23,519 nt of DNA from a virus: the IMG/VR virus record IMGVR_UViG_3300037189_011463, positions 1-23,519 of that record; one strand, given 5' to 3'. Below the pieces are notes generated by a model. The model was not told where the DNA came from. It worked only from the letters and a program-made list of their open reading frames with translations, and did not search any database. How positions within the stretch are numbered: position 1 is the stretch's first letter; every line of letters begins with the position of its first letter. Positions 14,119 to 19,879 of this stretch are shown one piece after another. Position numbers and translations under genes: made by a program.

Positions 14119-14124
14119 AGTGGT

Positions 14125-14430
14125 ATGATGAGAAAAAAGAGATCTGATCGTAGACATATCGTATATAGTATCACCAACACAGTAACGGGTGACTTCTATA
14201 TAGGTATTACTCAGGGCTTTCGTCAGAAAGACCTTAAAATCCGTATACAAAAACATATTAGAAGAGCATTGACCGAAGATAAAAATTGGTCATTGTGCAA
14301 AGCCATTCGTAAGTTTGGCCCTGAGCAATTCTATGCACAAATTTTAGAAGTTGTACGAGGTAAACCTGTAGCACATAAACTTGAACGTGAATTTATTAAT
14401 CAATATTCACCAAAACTTAATAGTCAATAA
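14125..14430 (+). CDS. GIY-YIG endonuclease, apparently leaderless
   Basis: A 101-residue protein with a complete small GIY-YIG domain: HIVYSITN (11-18, the GIY strand), DFYIGIT (23-29, YIG), R40 in LKIRIQKH as the likely catalytic arginine, and E89 in KLEREFINQY as the metal-binding glutamate. Such proteins nick DNA and are usually homing endonucleases. Because the -10 box ends at 14118, the ATG at 14125 (followed at once by another ATG at 14128) sits at the predicted transcription start. An earlier in-frame start at 14071 would lie upstream of the promoter and is rejected. It heads the run of small genes that follows, with a 9-nt gap to the next. Confidence 0.82.
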   Translation: MMRKKRSDRRHIVYSITNTVTGDFYIGITQGFRQKDLKIRIQKHIRRALTEDKNWSLCKAIRKFGPEQFYAQILEVVRGKPVAHKLEREFINQYSPKLNSQ

Positions 14431-14439
14431 GGATATATT

Positions 14440-14778
14440 ATGAAACTCGTTATTCAAACACAAGTATATGAAAACTATGGCGCACACACTTGGGATGGCA
14501 AAGGTGAATGCCCTCAGTATTGGAAAGCTAAAGGCGGAGATGACTATTGGTATGATTTAGGCGAATATAGTCGTAGTGGGCAATCTATTCGTAGTCTAAT
14601 AGATTTTTTCCGTCCTCGTGTAGAGTCAAATGATAATTACTTTCGTGAACACATCGTGTATTTTAGTATTGAGAAGGACAGCTATCTTACTCCTTACGAG
14701 CAAGATCAACTTGATTATGATGGTCAGATTCAGTTTCCAGCTAAGCAATTATTTATTCGAGAAGAGGTAGCAGCATGA
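14440..14778 (+). CDS. Conserved phage protein of unknown function
   Basis: A 112-residue acidic, aromatic-rich protein (MKLVIQTQVYENYGAHTWDG...). It has no signal, membrane segment or zinc motif; Trp/Tyr/Asp clusters (GGDDYWYDLGEYSRSG) suggest a compact soluble fold. From memory, proteins with this N-terminal pattern are common in T4-like marine phages. TAAGGATATATT before the ATG gives a moderate ribosome site, and the stop overlaps the next start by ATGA. Confidence 0.8.
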   Translation: MKLVIQTQVYENYGAHTWDGKGECPQYWKAKGGDDYWYDLGEYSRSGQSIRSLIDFFRPRVESNDNYFREHIVYFSIEKDSYLTPYEQDQLDYDGQIQFPAKQLFIREEVAA

Positions 14779-15080
14779 GTGCACAAGAAGATAAGGATAA
14801 GCGAAGCAAACGCTTGCTAAAAGATCAAAATGCAATCAATAAGCAAGTACGTATTGCAAAAGATTACCATATGCATAAGAATGGTAAATGGAAGTATATT
14901 GAACAACCACATCGAAACCATAAGACACATATTTTGAATTGTGGTGATCCTAAATGCACAATGTGTATGAATCCTAGAAAAGCGTTTGGCGAAAAGACAA
15001 TGCAGGAATTGAAATTTGAGCAAGATGTAGAAACTATACGCGATAAACGCAGCAATGGAACCCCTATGGAGAATCTATGA
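14775..15080 (+). CDS. Basic protein with CxxxxCxxC motif
   Basis: A 101-residue, strongly basic N-terminal half (DKDKRSKRLLKDQNAINKQ) followed by PHRNHKTHILNCGDPKC and TMCMNPRKAFG: C56, C61 and C64, with histidines H46, H49 and H52 before them, could bind one zinc. The C-terminal part is a charged helix (QELKFEQDVETIRDKR). This type is frequent in marine T4-like phages (from memory); function unknown, nucleic-acid binding plausible. It is coupled by ATGA to both neighbours. Confidence 0.8.
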   Translation: MSAQEDKDKRSKRLLKDQNAINKQVRIAKDYHMHKNGKWKYIEQPHRNHKTHILNCGDPKCTMCMNPRKAFGEKTMQELKFEQDVETIRDKRSNGTPMENL

Positions 15081-15283
15081 GTGACCGATTTGATTTGGAG
15101 CAGCAAATATTGGATTGTTGGAGAGTGACAGACGACATTAACATACTTTATGATAGGCAGGAATATATGTCCAAAGATGAACAAATGAATTACTTACTTG
15201 GTTTGAATTCTTTATATAAGCAGAAGTTTGATATACTCTGGTCTACTTTTGAACAACTTGTTCATGACAAGAAGCTCACATGA
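15077..15283 (+). CDS. Small acidic conserved phage protein
   Basis: A 68-residue helical protein, MSDRFDLEQQILDCWRVTDDINILYD..., ending FDILWSTFEQLVHDKK. Similar small proteins with FDLEQQI-CW-VTDDI occur widely in T4-like phages (from memory) with no known role. Its ATG overlaps the upstream stop. The last 20 nt contain the -35 box of the promoter at 15264, so the transcription unit appears to be topped up here. Confidence 0.8.
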   Translation: MSDRFDLEQQILDCWRVTDDINILYDRQEYMSKDEQMNYLLGLNSLYKQKFDILWSTFEQLVHDKKLT

Positions 15284-15292
15284 ATATATAAT
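15264..15292 (+). promoter_or_regulatory. Sigma-70-type promoter
   Basis: ATGACA (15264-15269, five of six to consensus), a 17-nt spacer, and TATAAT (15287-15292). It spans the 3' end of the preceding gene. The predicted start near 15299 gives a leader of about 24 nt with ACGGAGATGTGA before the ATG at 15323. Support is good but the -35 lies in coding sequence. Confidence 0.6.
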
Positions 15293-15322
15293 TAGCATAT
15301 AAACACTAATACGGAGATGTGA

Positions 15323-15475
15323 ATGATGCGAGAGTTTTCCTTTTATTTAGATGCATGGAAATTTTGTTATCTAAACAAAATACCATTAGACCGCATTCAA
15401 AAGCGTTCATGGGGCGTTTGGATAGTTGAGTATGGTAACAAGAAGGTGGTGGAAGCTGCGCCAGCAGTTGCATGA
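15323..15475 (+). CDS. Small phage protein (50 aa)
   Basis: A 50-residue protein, MMREFSFYLDAWKFCYLNKI...RIQKRSWGVWIVEYG..., with an aromatic-rich amphipathic N-terminal half and a basic middle. CGGAG upstream is a good ribosome site; a second ATG follows directly at 15326. The stop overlaps the next start by ATGA. Similar short proteins are known in T4-like phages (from memory); no function recognised. Confidence 0.75.
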   Translation: MMREFSFYLDAWKFCYLNKIPLDRIQKRSWGVWIVEYGNKKVVEAAPAVA

Positions 15476-15660
15476 GACCGCTGACTCCCCTAGAGTTAAT
15501 AATCGTTTGTATATTAGCATTTGCCATTGTGATATTCCTTACTGTTGGATTCCCTAGGCAAAATGCTAAGCACCCGTGCGAAATTATAGAACTAAACGGG
15601 TCGGCTGACTATAAAGAAGGTTGCAAAAATTTAAAGGAATGGTATGAAAAGAGCTCCTGA
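15472..15660 (+). CDS. Small single-TM protein
   Basis: A 62-residue protein with one membrane helix at about 7-28 (LELIIVCILAFAIVIFLTVGF) and a soluble tail with two cysteines, C36 and C51, flanked by charged residues (HPCEIIELNG, KEGCKNLKEWY). The short N-terminus before the helix and the Cys pair suggest an N-in, C-out topology with the tail in the periplasm. It is coupled by ATGA to the upstream gene and overlaps the next by 17 nt. It could be a lysis accessory, but no known family is recognised. Confidence 0.75.
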   Translation: MRPLTPLELIIVCILAFAIVIFLTVGFPRQNAKHPCEIIELNGSADYKEGCKNLKEWYEKSS

Positions 15661-15862
15661 GGATAAACCTAATACAGGCATAACTATAGATTATGAAACT
15701 GCTGATAGAATAACTATTGGCAATCTACGGAATCTTTCAGAAATGCTTAAAGATGAAAATATGAGTGGGAGATATTTAAATATTGATAAGGACTATAACG
15801 ACACTATTATCAATTCTATTAACAATATTTTAGATTATATGGGAGCAGCAGATGAATATTAA
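15644..15862 (+). CDS. Small conserved hydrophilic protein
   Basis: A 72-residue soluble, mainly helical protein (TIDYETADRITIGNLRNLSEMLK...). The pattern YETADRIT...L...LK resembles small hypotheticals of T4-like marine phages (from memory). No motif gives a function. The start overlaps the previous gene by 17 nt, and its end overlaps the entericidin-like gene by 11 nt, implying coupled translation through this run. Confidence 0.75.
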   Translation: MKRAPEDKPNTGITIDYETADRITIGNLRNLSEMLKDENMSGRYLNIDKDYNDTIINSINNILDYMGAADEY

Positions 15863-15980
15863 AATGCTTTTACTAATTAGTATAGTATGTTTTATCACAG
15901 CATGTAATACTACAGCTGGGCTAGTAACAGGTGCAGGCAAAGATCTACAAAGCTTAGGTGGTTGGATTTCTACAAAATAA
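15852..15980 (+). CDS. Entericidin-like mini-lipoprotein (42 aa)
   Basis: A 42-residue protein. A hydrophobic signal (MLLLISIVCFITA) ends in a lipobox ITAC with the lipidated cysteine at position 18, followed by NTTAGLVTGAGKDLQSLGGWIS. This is the layout of the entericidin A/B family: lipobox, CNT, a Gly-rich turn, KD/ED-(L/I)-Q, then GG. Bacterial entericidins are tiny membrane lipoproteins of an antidote/bacteriolytic pair. A phage version might weaken the envelope or exclude other phages. The +2 residue after Cys is Asn, not Asp, so outer-membrane sorting is expected. Only one of the A/B pair is visible. It overlaps the upstream gene by 11 nt. Family assignment is by eye. Confidence 0.7.
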   Translation: MNIKMLLLISIVCFITACNTTAGLVTGAGKDLQSLGGWISTK

Positions 15981-15992
15981 CGAGGATATATT

Positions 15993-16169
15993 ATGATTAC
16001 GAAACAGTATTTTACAAGCAAAGATGAATATATTGCAGTATTACAGACAGAGGCAGAAACTCTACGTCGCTATTACTATAACCCTAGTACTGAAGGCACT
16101 GGTCATTTTAATACTGCAATATCTGTATTAGAACAACGTATTCAAGAATTGCAAGATGAAAGAGCCTGA
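15993..16169 (+). CDS. Small phage protein (58 aa)
   Basis: A 58-residue hydrophilic, probably helical protein (MITKQYFTSKDEYIAVLQTE...), with an aromatic-Arg centre RRYYYNPSTEGTGH and a C-terminal helix VLEQRIQELQDER. CGAGGATATATT upstream gives a moderate ribosome site. It starts 12 nt after the lipoprotein gene and overlaps the next gene by 14 nt. Not recognised. Confidence 0.7.
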   Translation: MITKQYFTSKDEYIAVLQTEAETLRRYYYNPSTEGTGHFNTAISVLEQRIQELQDERA

Positions 16170-16293
16170 ACTAAAGAAGTTCATATGTAAAGTGTGTAAA
16201 ACACAATACTTTGATACTAAACTTTATTTCTTTGGTAATAAATCTGAAAAATGTCTTTGGTGTACTAAATATCCTAAAAAGATAAAAAAATGA
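16156..16293 (+). CDS. Small zinc-ribbon-like protein (45 aa)
   Basis: A 45-residue basic protein with C11xxC14 (FICKVCKTQYF) and C33xxC36 (EKCLWCTKYP), a minimal four-cysteine zinc ribbon, and a Lys-rich tail (KKIKK). It overlaps the upstream gene by 14 nt and the next by ATGA. GCAAG upstream is a weak ribosome site, suggesting translational coupling. Nucleic-acid binding is plausible, not shown. Confidence 0.72.
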   Translation: MKEPELKKFICKVCKTQYFDTKLYFFGNKSEKCLWCTKYPKKIKK

Positions 16294-17120
16294 AATTGAA
16301 AAATGCTATATTGGCATCTTTATTATGTTCTATTATTCCTGCTCATGCGGAATGGTATAAAACTTCAGCAGATGAATACTTCGGTCCCGAAGTATCAGAA
16401 AAGACTGCTTGTCGCAATGCTGAGAACACAGCATTAAGCGGAGCTATTCAAAGAGCAACAGGTCAAACTATTACTGCATCACAATTTCAGATATGCAACG
16501 ACACTAATAAGTATAAGACTGCAAATAAAGATATATGTCAATTGTTGACTTCAACATCTGCAACCACAGAAGGAATAGTTGTTGCAATCAGAGATAAATC
16601 TCAAGAAGTTATACAATTAACTAATCAAAGAATATGCAGAGTGTCTCTTGAAGCAGATATTAAAAGAGATGCTGGTCAAATAGATACAAGCTTTGACCCC
16701 GAGATTCGATTAGAAAAGACAATGCTCAAAGATGGTGAAACAGTTAGAGTTATTGTAAGACCAAACGTTCCATTGTATATAACTTTATTTGTATACTCAC
16801 CGTATCTTCAAGAATTCGAACAGGTTCAAAGAATATATCCAAACAACTTTGAACCTAGTAAAAGAATTAAACACTATACAGAATTCCCATCAAGAGATTC
16901 TGCCTACTCGTTTAATGCATATTTTCCTTCGTCGTATGACGATACCGAGCAAGTAGGGGAAATATTAATTGCTGTAGCAACAAAGACAGAAATTCCTTTT
17001 AGAACACGTTTTAACTTTGCGGAATTTAATTCCCGTTTGCAAGAGATTCCAAAGAGTGATCGAAGGATAGTTAAAATACCTTATTTCATTGCATCATCTA
17101 AATCTGAGAAGTTTCGTTAA
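16290..17120 (+). CDS. Secreted DUF4384-type envelope protein
   Basis: A 276-residue protein with a Sec signal peptide (MKLKNAILASLLCSIIPAHA), cut after A20. Residues 21-125 form a first domain with paired cysteines (C41, C69, C83, C116) and the phrase ACRNAENTALSGAIQRATGQ, similar in style to N-terminal domains of flagellar/outer-membrane accessory proteins. Residues about 137-235 look like DUF4384: LKDGETVRVIVRPNVPLYI, then TLFVYSP and RIYPN. These are periplasmic or surface proteins of Gram-negatives. The next gene, an LPP20-type lipoprotein, begins 2 nt later; such pairs occur in bacterial envelope operons (from memory). Function in the phage unknown; both family calls need a profile search. 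Confidence 0.72.
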   Translation: MKLKNAILASLLCSIIPAHAEWYKTSADEYFGPEVSEKTACRNAENTALSGAIQRATGQTITASQFQICNDTNKYKTANKDICQLLTSTSATTEGIVVAIRDKSQEVIQLTNQRICRVSLEADIKRDAGQIDTSFDPEIRLEKTMLKDGETVRVIVRPNVPLYITLFVYSPYLQEFEQVQRIYPNNFEPSKRIKHYTEFPSRDSAYSFNAYFPSSYDDTEQVGEILIAVATKTEIPFRTRFNFAEFNSRLQEIPKSDRRIVKIPYFIASSKSEKFR

Positions 17121-17122
17121 TT

Positions 17123-17722
17123 ATGAAAGATATCAAAATGAGAAATCTAACTATAATCGCAGCCATGCTAGCAATGGTAGGATGTAGTACCCCTAGCCCA
17201 GGTTCACGTGAAGCAATTCATAAAGAAATGGTTAAGTCTGTAGACAATATGCCTAGTTGGTATACTAAACCACCAAAGGATCCTGAAGCCCTTTATGATC
17301 GTGCATCAGCTAGATCTCGAGATATGCAAATGGCAATTAATAAAGCCCTTATGCTAGCAAGAGCACAGATGGCAGTAACAATTGACGGTGAGATTAATTC
17401 TACAATGAAATTATTCATGGATGAGATAGGGCCCTCGCGTTCTGCAGATGTTTCTAATCAGGCATCCGTAACTACATATCAAGATGCGTTGTTAGTTAAG
17501 CTATCTGGTCTTCAGCAAGAGGATGCTAAGATTCTAGTAGAAGGCGATCAATATGTTGCATATGTATTGATTAAATATCCAATAGGTGAAATGAATAAAA
17601 TGCTGATGGATCGAGTCCATCAGAACAATGCATTGGCAGCTAAATTGCGAGCAAGTGCATCATTTAAAGAACTAGAAAGAAAAGTTGAAGAGGCACGTAA
17701 ACGTGAGATGAAAAATGATTAA
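17123..17722 (+). CDS. LPP20-type outer-membrane lipoprotein
   Basis: A 199-residue lipoprotein. The signal and lipobox (IIAAMLAMVGC) put the lipidated cysteine at C21, followed by Ser, which predicts outer-membrane sorting. An alternative ATG at residue 6 would not change this. Residues about 43-160 fit the LPP20 pattern: MPSWYTKPP, then AINKALMLARAQMAVTIDGE, a variable loop, and ILVEGDQYVAYVLIKYP. The last 35 residues are a charged coiled coil (KELERKVEEARKREMKND). LPP20 proteins are found with flagellar outer-ring and CsgG/LpoB-like envelope factors in bacteria. It is 2 nt downstream of the DUF4384-type gene and presumably works with it. It overlaps the next gene by 8 nt. Confidence 0.75.
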   Translation: MKDIKMRNLTIIAAMLAMVGCSTPSPGSREAIHKEMVKSVDNMPSWYTKPPKDPEALYDRASARSRDMQMAINKALMLARAQMAVTIDGEINSTMKLFMDEIGPSRSADVSNQASVTTYQDALLVKLSGLQQEDAKILVEGDQYVAYVLIKYPIGEMNKMLMDRVHQNNALAAKLRASASFKELERKVEEARKREMKND

Positions 17723-17927
17723 ATTTATATTGCTTATTTTACTCGTTTTAATGTTACCCATTATTGCAATTAAACGAGGCGAGCTAAATGAGTCACAAAA
17801 GAACTTTGATAACTGCTTAACATATTTTGACCGCATGCCTTTGCACGAAATCAAACCGTTATGTCGAGATATATTAGATGGTGTTAAGAAAACTGATCCG
17901 TTTGAGGATCCGGAGCTACATAGATGA
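17715..17927 (+). CDS. Small membrane-anchored protein
   Basis: A 70-residue protein with an N-terminal hydrophobic segment at about 2-19 (IKFILLILLVLMLPIIAI) followed by KRGELNESQKNFDNC and a soluble tail with cysteines C34 and C49. The run could be an uncleaved anchor or a signal peptide without a clear cut site. The pattern NFDNCLTYFDRMPLHEIKPLCRD suggests an intramolecular disulfide if exported. It overlaps its neighbours by 8 and 4 nt. Its close coupling to the LPP20-type gene makes a joint envelope role possible. Confidence 0.75.
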   Translation: MIKFILLILLVLMLPIIAIKRGELNESQKNFDNCLTYFDRMPLHEIKPLCRDILDGVKKTDPFEDPELHR

Positions 17928-18136
17928 GTGTATGGCGAAAACGACAGATTACTGATTATGATATGATTAAACTATTTGAGCAAGAGTACACTGGCGATCA
18001 GATTGAAAGAATCACTATGGATTTGCAGCAAGCATTTGATCCATTGTATAATGCAGCAATGGTTGCTATTCCCGCAAATGAAGATAACTCAATGATGGGT
18101 AAGTTTAAAGTTAGAGTCGAATGGATTGATGCATGA
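17924..18136 (+). CDS. Small soluble phage protein
   Basis: A 70-residue acidic protein (MSVWRKRQITDYDMIKLFEQEYTGDQIERI...) with a basic start and a helical middle, then a strand-like end, GKFKVRVEWIDA. There is no signal, cysteine or known motif. Coupled by ATGA on both sides. Not recognised. Confidence 0.72.
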   Translation: MSVWRKRQITDYDMIKLFEQEYTGDQIERITMDLQQAFDPLYNAAMVAIPANEDNSMMGKFKVRVEWIDA

Positions 18137-18276
18137 TATTCATTAGTATAATATTTTGTATATTGTTCTGGCATTGGTCAATGATAGCATTCGAAGAGGG
18201 TAGTATGGGGTGGGGATATTGGCACCTATTCTGGTCTGCTTTAAATGCCGCTTTTGTCCTTGGGCGTATCTTTTAA
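18133..18276 (+). CDS. Small hydrophobic membrane protein (47 aa)
   Basis: A 47-residue protein with a hydrophobic first helix (MIFISIIFCILFWHW) and a second aromatic-rich segment, GWGYWHLFWSALNAAFVLGRIF. It resembles small phage inner-membrane proteins with two short helices. No known family is evident; lysis- or membrane-associated roles are guesses. It is coupled by ATGA to the upstream gene and ends 2 nt before the inverted repeat that holds the late promoter. Confidence 0.7.
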   Translation: MIFISIIFCILFWHWSMIAFEEGSMGWGYWHLFWSALNAAFVLGRIF

Positions 18277-18278
18277 TT

Positions 18279-18308
18279 CCGTAAAACTATAAATATTATT
18301 ATTTACGG
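18279..18308 (+). repeat. Inverted repeat enclosing the late promoter box
   Basis: CCGTAAA (18279-18285) and TTTACGG (18302-18308) are perfect reverse complements; one U-G and one U-A pair could extend the stem. The 16-nt loop contains the TATAAATA box (18288-18295). On read-through RNA this would be a hairpin just after the small-gene run; on DNA it gives dyad symmetry around a late promoter. Confidence 0.6.
18288..18295 (+). promoter_or_regulatory. T4-type late promoter box TATAAATA
   Basis: An exact match to the T4 late box in the 40-nt gap before the LxE-punctuated gene at 18317. With transcription starting some 6-7 nt past the box, the leader would be about 15 nt. It supports late, virion-time expression of that gene. 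Confidence 0.78.
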
Positions 18309-18316
18309 GATTTAGC

Positions 18317-19651
18317 ATGAAAACCTTACGAAAGCTTAGAGAAGGTCTTAAAGTAGTAGCAGTTGACACTTTAGGTAAAACTATTCCCAAGAGCAAGATC
18401 AATAGCCTGCAGGGTGCCATAATGAAACGAGATATTCAGGGCACTAGACAGGACGAGTCCACCATGGGTGTTGGTGAGATTGACGCTGGTCTATATACTA
18501 AAAAGAATACATATCCAAAGACCAAAACAAAGTCTGCTGCTGTAGGGGAGACCTCTAATCCCGCATTTCACAATCCCTTTAGTTCGACTAAATCCTCATC
18601 TACTGTAGATAAAATACAAAAAGCTAAGACTAGAAAAATCAATCAACCTGGTCAAGGTGTGTATAAGAAACAGACTCCATCTACACGAAAACGTGTTGTC
18701 AATAATTATATGAAAATGCTTAAGGATATTGGTGAGCAAACAGAATATACTGTTAAGCACGGAGATACTGAACAAACAGTTAATGACTACGATCACGCTA
18801 TAAACAAAGCTCGAAGCATTTTAGCATACGGTAAAGCAAAAGAAGTTTATATTCATACCAATGGTAATCCTACGCATAAATGGCAACTTGGCAAGCATAT
18901 CGAAAAGATAAAAGAAGAAGTTGATCTTGATGAGGCAGTTGAAGTTCAGTCACATCATTATGAATTTAGCCATGGCAAGCGCCCGGCAGGGGAAGGTATG
19001 TGGATGTTTACTCCGCATAAAAATATTGATTTTTCTAAGCATAAAGAGGGTGAGCACTATATCAGCGTGCATGGCAAATATGGTGAGGCTAAAAAGAAAG
19101 CACAGCAATGGGCTAAATCAAAAGGTCATCGTATCATTAAAATAGCTGAAGAAGTTGAACTAGATGAAGCTAAGCGTCCAGATAGACCACTACCTAAAAC
19201 CAACTTACGTGTTGGAGATAAAGTCGTAGCTGATACAAGTAAAGAAGATTATCCTGGCGGACACAAACAACGTGTAGGTGTAGTCACACGAGTTGGCGAA
19301 AAGGGTGTTCATATTAAAACAGATGATAGCAACGAACCAGAATGGCATCCGCATAAAATTGTAAAAAAGCAGATGAATGAATTAGATGAAGCAGGTCGCT
19401 GTTGGACAGGATATAAACCTAAACCAGGTAAGAAAGCATATTCACCAGGTTCCTGCGTAAAAGAAGAAGAAGTTTTTGATCAATTAGATGAAAGAGGTTT
19501 AGATGTAGGTCATCAAAAGAGACAAATGTCTAAACACTTTGATAGATATATTCAAGCTGTGCGTGCAGGCAAATTTAATCAAGCAAGAATGCACTACAAG
19601 AAATATAATGAGCATAAACAAACACTGCAGAAAACAGGCCATACAACTTAA
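18317..19651 (+). CDS. LxE-punctuated multidomain protein, putative head-packaged polyprotein
   Basis: A 444-residue, very basic protein with a low-complexity first third (Lys/Ser/Thr-rich, 10-135). Small globular units follow, each ended by an acidic linker with Leu-Asp-Glu: EEVDLDEA (204-206), EEVELDEA (282-284), NELDEA (356-358) and FDQLDER (390-392). LRE at 7-9 and IGE at 138-140 also fit the (L/I)xE rule of the T4 prohead protease (gp21). The resulting units are about 10-140, 141-206, 207-284, 285-358, 359-392 and 393-444. Unit 285-358 (LRVGDKVVADTS, GVVTRVGEKGVHIKTDD) looks like an SH3/KOW barrel; the unit after 358 starts GRCWTGYKPKPGKK with C362 and C380. The upstream late promoter supports a virion role. 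Cleavage is an inference. Confidence 0.75.
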   Translation: MKTLRKLREGLKVVAVDTLGKTIPKSKINSLQGAIMKRDIQGTRQDESTMGVGEIDAGLYTKKNTYPKTKTKSAAVGETSNPAFHNPFSSTKSSSTVDKIQKAKTRKINQPGQGVYKKQTPSTRKRVVNNYMKMLKDIGEQTEYTVKHGDTEQTVNDYDHAINKARSILAYGKAKEVYIHTNGNPTHKWQLGKHIEKIKEEVDLDEAVEVQSHHYEFSHGKRPAGEGMWMFTPHKNIDFSKHKEGEHYISVHGKYGEAKKKAQQWAKSKGHRIIKIAEEVELDEAKRPDRPLPKTNLRVGDKVVADTSKEDYPGGHKQRVGVVTRVGEKGVHIKTDDSNEPEWHPHKIVKKQMNELDEAGRCWTGYKPKPGKKAYSPGSCVKEEEVFDQLDERGLDVGHQKRQMSKHFDRYIQAVRAGKFNQARMHYKKYNEHKQTLQKTGHTT

Positions 19652-19653
19652 TA

Positions 19654-19812
19654 ATGTATACAGATGATCAAAAGAAAGCAATTGAAGATTGTATTAACGA
19701 TTTAATAATTGCTAAGAAACTTATACCCGTAAAGAACAAGACCGACTTCCATAAAAAAGTCGGTTTTCAGTTTGCTATCGAATATCTTAAAGCAAAATTA
19801 GCAAAACAATAA
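19654..19812 (+). CDS. Small phage protein (52 aa) containing a terminator-like hairpin
   Basis: A 52-residue basic, helical protein (MYTDDQKKAIEDCINDLIIAKK...IEYLKAKLAKQ). It starts 2 nt after the upstream stop, with no clear ribosome site. Its middle (codons for TDFHKKVGF) coincides with the hairpin at 19741-19764, so either the gene tolerates the terminator or the ORF is chance. The reading frame is composed like its neighbours, which mildly favours a real gene. Confidence 0.55.
   Translation: MYTDDQKKAIEDCINDLIIAKKLIPVKNKTDFHKKVGFQFAIEYLKAKLAKQ
19741..19767 (+). terminator. Rho-independent-like terminator
   Basis: ACCGACTT (19741-19748) and AAGTCGGT (19757-19764) form a perfect 8-bp stem around the loop CCATAAAA, followed by T at 19765-19767 (TTTT including the last stem base). 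The stem is strong but the U-tract is short. It would end the late transcript of the LxE gene, before the promoter at 19824. Confidence 0.6.
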
Positions 19813-19823
19813 TAAAATAATGC

Positions 19824-19852
19824 TTGACTTCTTGTCCATTTTATGCTATAAT
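19824..19852 (+). promoter_or_regulatory. Sigma-70-type promoter, extended -10
   Basis: TTGACT (19824-19829), 17-nt spacer, TATAAT (19847-19852), preceded by TGC. The spacer and -10 run CCATTTTATGCTATAATA differs from that of the promoter at 14090 in one base. The predicted start is near 19859, with AAGGAG before the ATG at 19880. Confidence 0.82.
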
Positions 19853-19879
19853 AAGATATAATGAAGATAAGGAGAAACA

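Noticed and set aside
14071-14124. Upstream extension of the GIY-YIG gene to 14071
   Set aside because: It would place the start upstream of the promoter's -35 and -10 boxes and adds no domain sequence.
14864-15184. 106-residue minus-strand ORF
   Set aside because: Opposite two ATGA-coupled + strand genes with conserved-looking products; no promoter or ribosome site seen.
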